This document shows, one piece after another, positions 7,762-15,045 of a stretch of DNA of 25,751 nt (the stretch's first letter is position 1; each line of letters opens with the position of its first letter). This DNA comes from DATFAS01 sp035254305 (GTDB taxonomy: Bacteria > Bacillota > Bacilli > Aneurinibacillales > RAOX-1), in NCBI GenBank assembly GCA_035254305.1, contig DATFAS010000077.1, positions 1-25,751 of the forward strand, read 5' to 3'. The translations under genes and the position numbers were made by a program. The notes beneath the pieces were generated by a model, which was not told where the DNA came from, did not search any database, and was given only the letters and a program-made list of their open reading frames with translations.

Positions 7762-9198
7762 TTATCCTAAACGTTTTACCAATTCATCATATTTAGGGCT
7801 ATTTAAGAAATTTTCTACAGAAATATGTTCCACTGATGGGGCCTTAGCCTTTGCTCGTTCTGTAAGAGACTTATGAGTAATAACAATATCTGCATCACTA
7901 GGTATTTCATTTATAGCTGTATTGATTACAGTAATGTCCAAACCGGCATCCTTGACTTTCTTCCGTAGAATAGAAGCTCCCATAGCACTAGACCCCATTC
8001 CTGCATCACAAGAAAAGACGATTTTATTCACCGGAGTAGCCGCACTTGCAACTACTGCTTCCTCTTCCTTATTAGCTACAGATATTGCTGCTTTTCTTCC
8101 TTTAATCGATTCCATTTTTTCTGTTGCCTTCTCTAAATCATCATCTTCCACAGCTTGATTAGTCATCTTAAGTAAAGCTGAAGCAATTGCAAACGATACA
8201 CCCGTAGCAACAACCACCCCTGCTAACACTGGCAATAAACCACCTTTAGGTGCCATAGCCATTAATGCAAAGATACTTCCTGGTGATGGAACTGCAACTA
8301 ATCCTGCGTGAAGCAGTTGGAATGTAAAGGTCCCTGCAACCCCTCCACCAATCGCCGCCAAGATCAACCGAGGATTCATCAATATATAAGGGAAGTAAAT
8401 TTCGTGAATACCACCAAGAAAATGAATGATAATCGCACCTGGAGCAGACTGCTTCGCTGTTCCACGACCAACCAACCAATAGGCTAATAAGATTCCAAGT
8501 CCTGGACCAGGATTTGGTTCTAATAAGAAGAAAATAGATTTTCCTGCTGTTGCAGCATCCTGTAAACCTATAGGGCTTAATACCCCATGATTAATGGCAT
8601 TATTTAAGAAGAGAACCTTTCCTGGCTCAATGAATACATTCGCTAGGGGAAGTAACCCGGCATGTACAATTGCCCCAACCCCAGCAGCCAATAGCTTACT
8701 AACCCCTTCAACAACCGGACCCACTAAACTAAAGGAAAGAAGGGCAAGAATCGCTGCTATAATACCCGCTGAAAAGTTATTGACTAACATTTCAAAGCCA
8801 GATTTAACTTTTCCCTCAATCGATTTATCAAATTGTTTGATCACCCATCCACCTAGCGGACCCATGGCCATTGCGCCTAAAAACATAGGGATATCGGTTC
8901 CAACAATAATACCCATTGTGGCAACAGCCCCTACGACCCCTCCTCTTGTATCATGAACCATCTTCCCGCCTGTATATCCAATCAACAATGGGAGTAAATA
9001 AGTAATCATGGGTCCAACTAGTTTAGCTAGATGCTCATTAGGAATCCAACCAGTCGGAATAAATAATGCCGTAATAAACCCCCAAGCAATAAACGCTCCG
9101 ATATTAGGCATAACCATCCCACTTAAAAATCTACCGAACTTCTGAATACGGACACGTAACCCTACAGATTCTGTGTTTCCTGCTGCAGTACCTTGCAT
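7762..9198 (-). CDS. mtlA: Mannitol-specific PTS enzyme IICB (permease)
   Basis: 478 residues. The N-terminal ~340 residues form the membrane EIIC domain, with many hydrophobic segments and the family motif GGIHEIYFPYILMNP. After a charged linker (VEDDDLEKATEKMESIKGRK) comes the EIIB domain, with phosphocysteine Cys397 in FSCDAGMGSSAMGA. The protein transports mannitol across the membrane while phosphorylating it to mannitol-1-phosphate with phosphate from MtlF. No EIIA domain is fused. ATG 9198 has a strong GGAGGAGG ribosome binding site 7 nt upstream. A sigmaA promoter with an overlapping cre-like site lies at 9261-9289. Confidence 0.97.
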   Translation of the reverse strand: MQGTAAGNTESVGLRVRIQKFGRFLSGMVMPNIGAFIAWGFITALFIPTGWIPNEHLAKLVGPMITYLLPLLIGYTGGKMVHDTRGGVVGAVATMGIIVGTDIPMFLGAMAMGPLGGWVIKQFDKSIEGKVKSGFEMLVNNFSAGIIAAILALLSFSLVGPVVEGVSKLLAAGVGAIVHAGLLPLANVFIEPGKVLFLNNAINHGVLSPIGLQDAATAGKSIFFLLEPNPGPGLGILLAYWLVGRGTAKQSAPGAIIIHFLGGIHEIYFPYILMNPRLILAAIGGGVAGTFTFQLLHAGLVAVPSPGSIFALMAMAPKGGLLPVLAGVVVATGVSFAIASALLKMTNQAVEDDDLEKATEKMESIKGRKAAISVANKEEEAVVASAATPVNKIVFSCDAGMGSSAMGASILRKKVKDAGLDITVINTAINEIPSDADIVITHKSLTERAKAKAPSVEHISVENFLNSPKYDELVKRLG

Positions 9199-9260
9199 AA
9201 ATGTGCCTCCTCCAAAATTGAATTTGTTGCCATTTTTTCATTTTATTTTTCCTTGAATCA

Positions 9261-9289
9261 AATATAAACCGTTTTCATTAGGTTATCAA
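9261..9289 (-). promoter_or_regulatory. mtlA promoter with overlapping cre-like catabolite repression site
   Basis: On the minus strand TTGATA (9284-9289), a 17-nt spacer, then TATATT (9261-9266). Within the spacer and reaching the -10 box is TGAAAACGGTTTAT (9264-9277), which matches most positions of the Firmicute cre consensus TGWAANCGNTNWCA except the final CA. CcpA bound with Ser46-phosphorylated HPr would block RNA polymerase here. The assignment rests on sequence similarity only. Confidence 0.6.
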
Positions 9290-9367
9290 CAGAATGAAAA
9301 CAAGGTTTCGTCCATCATGATGTTGACAAATTTTAATTTGTTCAAAGGATTGGAGGCTTGACTTGTC

Positions 9368-11455
9368 CTATTGCATTAAGTCGTAGCAGTATTCATACAG
9401 TTTTTTCGAAAAGTAATCTGCAATGATTTTGGTTTCTTGAGTTTTAAGAGCATCTATCGTTTCATCGTCAATTAACAAGGCACTAATATGACTTAGCACC
9501 TCTAGACCCTCTTTTGTTATCTCCTTCGGACCCAAAAGCATTACAATATTTTCAATCTCAATTTGTTTATTTTCCATGGATCTCATCCATATTGGCTTCA
9601 TTAAATGATGGATTGTAAAAGAAACCTGTGTCATTTGATCATTTCTTCCATGGAATAAAGCCAATCCCGTATTCGGGATTCCAATCCCTGATAATTTTTC
9701 CCTTTCTAATAATTGTTTTACAACTTTCTCTTTATTTTTTATTATTTTCTTTTGGTGCAATAAATTGCATATATGATTTATTATTTCTTCTGTATGTTCA
9801 TAAGGGATACTGATTGTTGGGAAATCAAAGCCTTCAATAATGTCGATGATATGGTGGAAATAACTTTTCATGGATTTCAACTTCTCAAGGGGATTATTTT
9901 GAAGTTTAGGTTTTAATTGCTCAAGGTCTGAACGATGAACCTTAATCCCTCTCATATATAATTTAATTTTTTGGATATCTTCCTTTGTAAGTAAAGGGCT
10001 AACCAATATATATTTATTTGCTTCTATAAGCAATGGAATCGTGGAAATAATCATGTCGTATTCCCTTTTAGGGATGTGATCAATATCGAATAAGGAAACA
10101 TTTCTTATTTCCACTATTTCAGGTATTTCCTTTTCAATCCGAGTTGCCAAAATTTTAGAAGATCCGATCCCACTTGAACAAACAATTAATGCCCTGTAAT
10201 CCCACTCCTTCTCGCTTGTCCTCTCGAGTGCTGCACCAAAATGCATCACTAAGTAACCCGTCTCCTCTTCTGGTACATCTATATTTGAAAACACTACTTT
10301 AACTGCCTCTTGGATCACTCGAAACAAATCTCCATAATTTGCTTTAATCTGATCCAACAGAGGGTTCCTAATTTTCATGTTTCTTTGAATTCTAAATAAG
10401 GCCGGTTCCATATGTGTTAACAAACCGTACAATAAAGATGAATCACGGCTGAACTGGGTATCTAACTTATCTTCACAATAGCGAATAAACTCCATAATTT
10501 TTGCCACAAACTCCGCATTACTAAATTGCAAAGGATCATTCTGGGAATTACGAAGCTTAGCCCCTCGCAGATGCATGGTTATGTATCCGATTTCATCTGC
10601 TGGAATCTCCATTTGAAATATCATTTCTAATCTTTCTAGAATTTGCGCAGCCACTTTGTATTCTTGTGTCCCTTTAAGCTCTTGCAGGTAATTTTCGTCA
10701 AACTTAATTCGTTCTCCCTTTTTTATTCGTTCCATGGCTAGCGCAAGATGTATCACCAAACCGATATAGGCACTATCAGCTAAAGGATATGGCCACTCCT
10801 TCTCAAGATTGCGCAGTGCATTTTCGACCATAATTAGCTTTTCTTTTTCAATAAGTCCGAGTAGACGTTCCGATATCGAATCAATATTTCGTGATGACTT
10901 TCCCTGAATATTCTCTTTGATGAGGCCGATTAATTCTAACTCATTTAAGTGATCTGAAATAAGGTTACTAATTGCTTTTCGTTTGAACGATTCCTTCCCT
11001 TGTAGCTCTACACCATAACCTCGTTTTCGAATCAAGGATAAATCATATTTTTGAATCCAATCCTCCAGATCATCCAAATCATGACTAATCGTTGCTGGTG
11101 TTACCTTAAGATCATAAGCTAAAGAAACTAATTTAATAGGCTCAGTAGAACCAAGTAATAAGCAAAGGATCATTACTTTTCTCTCATCAGCTGTAAAATT
11201 TAACGTAGTTACATTGATCAGAGATAACCGTAGCTCTTCCTTAGCATCAAGGTCCCCTTCCATCAGAATACCGACACCCGCACGTTTAACTAATTTCAGA
11301 TGATATTGCTGGAGGAAAATCTCTATTTCTTCTAATTCTCGATGGATCGTCCTTGAGCTGACTTCAACCTCATCAGCGATTTCCTTAACTGTAATCCCAT
11401 TTTCATGGTCTAATAAAATATCTAAAATCATCCTTTGCCTAGACGAAATATTCAT
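9368..11455 (-). CDS. mtlR: Transcriptional activator of the mannitol operon, PRD/PTS-domain family
   Basis: 695 residues, the standard MtlR length. Domain order: N-terminal winged helix (about 1-60), second Mga-like helix-turn-helix (about 90-150), PRD1 with His236 (LVIHLALAMER) and His295 (YITMHLRGA), PRD2 with His348 (LLTHMEP) and His405 (YLVMHFGAALER), an EIIB-Gat-like domain with Cys426 (LIVCSSGIGSSK), and an EIIA-Mtl-like domain with His602 (IPNTGLALFHGRND). All known regulatory phosphorylation residues of Bacillus MtlR are present at nearly the same spacing, so regulation by HPr and mannitol EII components is expected. AAGGAG lies 10 nt before ATG 11455. It sits directly upstream of mtlA but has its own leader. 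Confidence 0.96.
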   Translation of the reverse strand: MNISSRQRMILDILLDHENGITVKEIADEVEVSSRTIHRELEEIEIFLQQYHLKLVKRAGVGILMEGDLDAKEELRLSLINVTTLNFTADERKVMILCLLLGSTEPIKLVSLAYDLKVTPATISHDLDDLEDWIQKYDLSLIRKRGYGVELQGKESFKRKAISNLISDHLNELELIGLIKENIQGKSSRNIDSISERLLGLIEKEKLIMVENALRNLEKEWPYPLADSAYIGLVIHLALAMERIKKGERIKFDENYLQELKGTQEYKVAAQILERLEMIFQMEIPADEIGYITMHLRGAKLRNSQNDPLQFSNAEFVAKIMEFIRYCEDKLDTQFSRDSSLLYGLLTHMEPALFRIQRNMKIRNPLLDQIKANYGDLFRVIQEAVKVVFSNIDVPEEETGYLVMHFGAALERTSEKEWDYRALIVCSSGIGSSKILATRIEKEIPEIVEIRNVSLFDIDHIPKREYDMIISTIPLLIEANKYILVSPLLTKEDIQKIKLYMRGIKVHRSDLEQLKPKLQNNPLEKLKSMKSYFHHIIDIIEGFDFPTISIPYEHTEEIINHICNLLHQKKIIKNKEKVVKQLLEREKLSGIGIPNTGLALFHGRNDQMTQVSFTIHHLMKPIWMRSMENKQIEIENIVMLLGPKEITKEGLEVLSHISALLIDDETIDALKTQETKIIADYFSKKLYEYCYDLMQ

Positions 11456-11574
11456 TTAACTATTACTCCTTATATCCTGATATTCTTTACTGTTATTCTT
11501 ATCGTATATCCCAATTATTAAGTTTACACTAGGAATTCGTCATTCACGAACCTCTAAGGTTAAACCTATCCATG

Positions 11575-11609
11575 AAAAAACACCACATTCCAAAGAAAAT
11601 GTGGTGTTT
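11575..11609 (-). terminator. Rho-independent terminator after homoserine dehydrogenase
   Basis: A 12-bp perfect stem (AAACACCACATT / AATGTGGTGTTT, 11578-11589 with 11598-11609) with an 8-nt loop and following T run on the minus strand. It separates hom from mtlR. Confidence 0.93.
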
Positions 11610-11657
11610 AAGCCTATCAAAGTCATTTTTCAAATGACCACGAGGTTTAAATCCAAG

Positions 11658-12809
11658 TTATAATCGACAACCAATAATATCTCTAATAATAGGTATTTCT
11701 CCCTTACCCTCTACGGATAATTTGTACTTTTCAACTTCCTCAGCCGGAACAATTTTTCCATTCAACCATTGGTATGAAGATGGCTTACGGTCATAGCTAA
11801 TTTGAATGAATTCCTTTTGATCGTGATCTTGAATACTTGATGATAAGGTATATAAGCTAACTAGATCTTCTAGTATAGCACTAGCTGTTGGTAACGAGCC
11901 TGCCCCTGCTCCAACAAAGGTTAATTCTCCAGCCATATCTCCCGTTACTGCAATGGCATTTAAGACACCATTGATGCTAGCTAGAGGATGATCGTTTGCA
12001 ATTAGTTTAGGGGAAACCTCAAGACGAATGGTATGATGATCCTCCAACTCAACAGAAGCTAGAAGCTTTATCTTATACCCAAGTTCATGGGCTTGTTTCA
12101 GCTCCTCAGCAGTCACCGTTTCTATCCCTACTCGATACACTTTTTCTAACTCTGGTTCAACTCCGAATGCAAGCTTTGTAAGGATGGCTAATTTGTATAA
12201 CGTATCATAGCCACAGATATCTGCTGTCGGATCAGCTTCGGCATATCCTTTAAGCTGTGCTTCTTGAAGAACCTGTTCGAATGATGCCCCCTCATCCAGC
12301 ATCGAGGTTAAAATATAATTGGTTGTGCCATTCACAATTCCGTGTATAGATTGAATATCATTGCATTGCAAATTGTTTCGGAGGGTTTGAATGATGGGAA
12401 TGGCCGCACCTACACTAGCTTCGAAAAAAATCTTAACCCCTTGACGATTCGCTAGCTGTTGCAGCTCTGCCCCATGCTTAGCAATCATCGCTTTATTGGC
12501 AGTAATCACATGACATCCTTGTTCAATGGCCCATTTCACATACTCATAAGCTGGGTAGGCCCCAGCTAAGGATTCAATCATAACATTAGGTCGTTTTGCC
12601 ATTACATCTTTAAAGGAATCAGTCAACAAGGAAGAAATATCAGGAATATCGATATCCCTTCTTTTCATCATCTCTTTCACTAAAATGTTCTGTATCTCTA
12701 CTTTTTTATGTAAACGTTTTTCGATTTTCTGTTGATGGTGATAAAACCTCTGAACTACACCAGACCCTACTGTACCTAATCCTAGAATAGCTATCGATAT
12801 CTTTTCCAT
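11658..12809 (-). CDS. hom: Homoserine dehydrogenase without ACT domain
   Basis: 383 residues from ATG 12809, which has AAAGGGGG 9 nt upstream. The enzyme reduces aspartate-semialdehyde to homoserine with NAD(P)H, the branch point toward methionine and threonine. The nucleotide-binding loop is ILGLGTVGSGVV (residues 8-19). Family hallmarks follow: VITANKAMIAKHG, GIVNGTTNYILTSM, GYAEADPTADICGYDTLYKLAIL, and VGAGAGSLPTASAILEDL. The usual Bacillus Hom has about 430 residues with a C-terminal ACT domain for threonine feedback; here the protein ends soon after the catalytic domain. A SAM-I riboswitch precedes it, which points to methionine supply. It is the only cargo gene unrelated to mannitol. 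Confidence 0.95.
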   Translation of the reverse strand: MEKISIAILGLGTVGSGVVQRFYHHQQKIEKRLHKKVEIQNILVKEMMKRRDIDIPDISSLLTDSFKDVMAKRPNVMIESLAGAYPAYEYVKWAIEQGCHVITANKAMIAKHGAELQQLANRQGVKIFFEASVGAAIPIIQTLRNNLQCNDIQSIHGIVNGTTNYILTSMLDEGASFEQVLQEAQLKGYAEADPTADICGYDTLYKLAILTKLAFGVEPELEKVYRVGIETVTAEELKQAHELGYKIKLLASVELEDHHTIRLEVSPKLIANDHPLASINGVLNAIAVTGDMAGELTFVGAGAGSLPTASAILEDLVSLYTLSSSIQDHDQKEFIQISYDRKPSSYQWLNGKIVPAEEVEKYKLSVEGKGEIPIIRDIIGCRL

Positions 12810-12837
12810 TTTCATATTCCCCCTTTGTTTATCACAC

Positions 12838-12996
12838 AAAAAAACCCTCTTCAACAAGAAGAAGGTTCTACAGCCCGATCCATTCTTCTTATCTATCAGA
12901 GCACAATTGCTCTGCAGGAATTAGCACCTTACCAATATCAATCGGTCGGTTGCCGGGTTTCATAGGGCCAGTCCCTCCACCACTCTAGATAAGAAT
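12838..12996 (-). ncRNA. SAM-I (S-box) riboswitch with terminator, controlling hom
   Basis: On the minus strand the leader begins at about 12995 with TTCTTATCTAGAG, followed by GGTGGAGGGACTGGCCCTAT, GAAACCCGGCAACC, the variable P3 arm, AAGGTGCTAATTCCTGCAG, the P4 arm GAGCAATTGTGCTC, and the closing GATAGATAAGAA. These are the conserved core blocks of the S-box in order. A terminator stem follows (AACCTTCTTC / GAAGAGGGTT, 12841-12867) with a T run at 12838-12844, ending about 29 nt before the hom start. By class knowledge, bound SAM stabilises the aptamer and termination, so hom is expressed when SAM is low. Confidence 0.96.
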
Positions 12997-13011
12997 TATT
13001 AAATTATGTGT

Positions 13012-13040
13012 ATAATATAGCAAAATCGCATAGATGTCAA
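13012..13040 (-). promoter_or_regulatory. SigmaA promoter for the riboswitch-hom transcript
   Basis: On the minus strand a perfect TTGACA (13035-13040), a 17-nt spacer and TATTAT (13012-13017). Transcription would start close to the 5' end of the S-box. Confidence 0.85.
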
Positions 13041-13075
13041 AAACAAATATTAAAATAACTTAGAAAACCTACTAC

Positions 13076-13107
13076 AAAAAAATAAAACCTGCATCTTCAT
13101 TTGCAGG
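13076..13107 (-). terminator. Terminator of the 51-codon gene next to the recombinase
   Basis: Stem CCTGCA / TGCAGG (13088-13093 with 13102-13107) followed on the minus strand by TTTTATTTTTTT. The stop codon of the small gene lies in the loop, so the terminator belongs to that gene, which supports it being real. Confidence 0.8.
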
Positions 13108-13252
13108 TAGTCTTCCTAATAAACTGCCTATATAAAGATTCCGTCATATATCTTTTCCAATCATCGAATCCGTCTTTTGTAGCTTGTTTTTCTGCACGTA
13201 ATACACGAATTGTTCCATATTTCCCCTCGATCACCTTCAAGAGCTTACCCAT
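13097..13252 (-). CDS. Small basic protein (51 residues) divergent from the recombinase
   Basis: The minus-strand frame from ATG 13252 to TGA at 13097 encodes 51 residues beginning MGKLLKVIEGKYGTIRVLRA. A GAGAGGTG ribosome binding site lies about 6 nt upstream and a terminator hairpin overlaps the stop. The protein is basic (8 Lys and 5 Arg against 6 acidic residues). I do not recognise its family. It is the only uncharacterised gene of the element and is divergent from the recombinase. Large serine recombinases need a small partner (recombination directionality factor) to excise; the 58-residue SprB of phage SPbeta is an example. This gene is a candidate by size, charge and position only; a regulator of the recombinase is an alternative. 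Confidence 0.7.
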   Translation of the reverse strand: MGKLLKVIEGKYGTIRVLRAEKQATKDGFDDWKRYMTESLYRQFIRKTTCK

Positions 13253-13332
13253 TCCAAACACCTCTCTTGAATTCAGCCTATTCTTGTAAACTGCCTATTA
13301 TGCTTGGGTGGAGTGGGTTATTAGATGGTTAT

Positions 13333-13359
13333 ACTTTAATCATTTCTAGCCATATGGTA
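13333..13359 (+). promoter_or_regulatory. SigmaK-like (mother-cell sporulation) promoter for the recombinase
   Basis: AC at 13333-13334, a 16-nt spacer, then CATATGGTA at 13351-13359, matching every fixed position of the sigmaK consensus (AC, 16-17 nt, CATANNNTA). The start site would fall near 13366, just ahead of the GGAGGGG ribosome binding site at 13376-13382. No convincing sigmaA promoter is seen in this interval. The match is short, so chance cannot be excluded. Confidence 0.5.
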
Positions 13360-13386
13360 TGTATAAGAACCAATTGGAGGGGACAT

Positions 13387-14988
13387 ATGAAGCTGCCTGA
13401 ATGGGTCGAACAGATTATTTGCTACCTCCGTCGTAGCAGACAAGATATCGAGAAGGAAAGGAAGACCGGAGAAGACACCCTTGCCCAACAGAAGCAAATC
13501 ATGGAGAGAGTTTTGGCTGACTATAACCTCCCCTATCAAGTATTTGAGGAGATTGGAAGCGGAGATAAAATTGAAACAAGACCTGTGTTCTGTGCCGTAT
13601 TAGATCTGCTTGAGGAAGGAAAATACAAGGCTATAGCTGTCCGGGAACTGAGCCGTTTAGGGCGTGGTAGCTATACAGACATGGGCCGGATCTATGACCT
13701 AATCATTCAAAAGGATATATTAATTATCACTCCATACAAAATATACAATCCAACCAATCACGCAGACCTAAGGCAAATCCGTTTTGAGCTTTTTCTTTCT
13801 CGTGAAGAATTTGAAACCATTAAAGAAAGATTAATGAGTGGAAAAACAGCATCTGCTATGCAAGGAAAGTGGTCTTCAGGAGGAACAGCCCCCTTCGGAT
13901 ATAGAGTGAATGACAATACCCAAAAACTCGAGATCTATGAGGATGAAGCAAAAATTGTTCGTATGATCTTTGATTTATATGTTTACGGGCTTGAAGGTAA
14001 AGAAAAAGGATTCAGAGCAATAGCAACCTACTTAACTAGAAATGGGAACCCATCTCCAAGTGGGATGAATAATTGGAATGTCAGCATGGTAAAGAAAATC
14101 CTCATTGAAAAACAAGAACTATATGCTGGGTCATTCTTGTTTGGGACGACCAAAATGGTGAATGGAAAGAAAATAAAAAAACAAAAAGAAGAATGGATCA
14201 TTGTCGGGAATTCCCATCCAGGAATTATTAATGAAGAGATGCTAGAAAAGGTAAAAAAGAAGCATCAATTGCTTTACAAAACACGAACAAAGGTAGATTT
14301 TAATACCTCAGAGCTAGCAGGGCTTCTAATATGTTCGAAATGTGGTAGGAAAATGATTAGGCAAGCTAATTATCGTGAATACATCTCCAAAAAAACAGGA
14401 GAAATCACCATCCACAGCAAAGAAACCCTATGGTGCAATACGATCGGTTGTACTTTCGTCAGCTATCGGGCAGTAGAAGAAGCACTCCTTGAATTTTTGG
14501 CTACAATCGGGCATTTAAAAGATGAAGATTTTCAAGTGTTCATCCAACAAACACAAGAGAAACATAATGTAGATTTACACGGAGAAGAACGAATTCAACT
14601 AGCTACAGAAACAAAGAATCATTTAATTAAAAAACTTGCTTTCATTTATGAAAAATTTGAGGAAGGAATCTATTCTAAGGAAGAATTCATTACAAGACGC
14701 GAAGGCATCAACCAGAAAATTGGGGAATTAGAAAAGACCATTCGGCTTCTTCTAAATGTAGAATCACCAGCTCGCAAGCTGCAAGTGGATATAAACCAAA
14801 TGAAACAAATCCTACTGTCAGTATACAGAACATATCGAACGATTGAGAATACAGAAGAAAAAAATCGAATTCTTCATGGCATTATTGACCACGCCGTATT
14901 AGAACTGACTGAAAAAGTAAGAGGGAATAAACCCAGCAGATTTAACCTTGATGTTTATTTTCGCATGGAAGATTTCCTCATTCTATGA
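13387..14988 (+). CDS. Large serine recombinase (site-specific integrase/excisionase of the element)
   Basis: 533 residues from ATG 13387, with GGAGG 6 nt upstream; the frame is open further upstream to 13210 but without a ribosome binding site or domain similarity. The resolvase-type catalytic domain covers about residues 10-150, with nucleophile Ser17 in YLRRSRQD, the block VRELSRLGRG with active-site arginines, and FELFLSREEFETIKERL leading into the recombinase domain (SGKTASAMQGKWSSGGTAPFGY). A zinc ribbon follows (LICSKCGRKM, then WCNTIGC), then a coiled-coil-rich C-terminus. The gene ends 36 bp before the right junction and is transcribed toward it. Such enzymes recombine attP with attB and, with a partner protein, reverse the reaction. 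SpoIVCA of the skin element belongs to the same group. Confidence 0.95.
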   Translation: MKLPEWVEQIICYLRRSRQDIEKERKTGEDTLAQQKQIMERVLADYNLPYQVFEEIGSGDKIETRPVFCAVLDLLEEGKYKAIAVRELSRLGRGSYTDMGRIYDLIIQKDILIITPYKIYNPTNHADLRQIRFELFLSREEFETIKERLMSGKTASAMQGKWSSGGTAPFGYRVNDNTQKLEIYEDEAKIVRMIFDLYVYGLEGKEKGFRAIATYLTRNGNPSPSGMNNWNVSMVKKILIEKQELYAGSFLFGTTKMVNGKKIKKQKEEWIIVGNSHPGIINEEMLEKVKKKHQLLYKTRTKVDFNTSELAGLLICSKCGRKMIRQANYREYISKKTGEITIHSKETLWCNTIGCTFVSYRAVEEALLEFLATIGHLKDEDFQVFIQQTQEKHNVDLHGEERIQLATETKNHLIKKLAFIYEKFEEGIYSKEEFITRREGINQKIGELEKTIRLLLNVESPARKLQVDINQMKQILLSVYRTYRTIENTEEKNRILHGIIDHAVLELTEKVRGNKPSRFNLDVYFRMEDFLIL

Positions 14989-14999
14989 GATCTTCTTTT

Positions 15000-15045
15000 T
15001 GGCAACTATCTGCTACATCCTTTTACGAAAGGAATCATCAGTGCA
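15000..15045. other. Right attachment junction (attR) of the inserted element
   Basis: ACGA at 15025-15028 repeats the left core. From here the protease frame resumes (ACG AAA GGA ATC ATC, T-K-G-I-I). Just to its left is the non-coding tail of the element after the recombinase stop. Joining the left flank to this point yields the predicted attB; the sequence left of ACGA here plus that right of ACGA at 3819 yields the predicted attP. Confidence 0.75.

Larger units (their letters stand above)
3819..15024. mobile_element. About 11.2-kb serine-recombinase element inserted in the protease gene, carrying a mannitol PTS and homoserine dehydrogenase
   Basis: The segment between the two ACGA copies is 11,206 bp. 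Removing it joins codon 159 of the left protease part to the right part in the same frame and recreates an expected HtrA block (HTVTKGIISAKNRPV). Content from left to right: ptsH, ptsI, mtlD, mtlF, mtlA, mtlR and hom on the minus strand, then a 51-codon minus-strand gene, then a large serine recombinase on the plus strand ending 36 bp before the right junction. No replication, conjugation, phage structural or toxin-antitoxin genes are seen. The design (recombinase at one edge, interrupted host gene, in-frame restoration) is that of intervening elements such as sigK skin. The cargo is metabolic and complete. Confidence 0.85.

Noticed and set aside
8246..8956. Frames on both strands inside mtlA
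   Set aside because: Shadows of the mtlA reading frame, without start signals.
13210..13386. Upstream extension of the recombinase (59 extra residues)
   Set aside because: It covers the divergent small gene and the promoter region, lacks a ribosome binding site, and the resolvase domain starts right after ATG 13387.
3819..15024. The insert as a prophage or conjugative element
   Set aside because: No structural, replication, relaxase or lysis genes; apart from the recombinase and one small gene, all content is metabolic.
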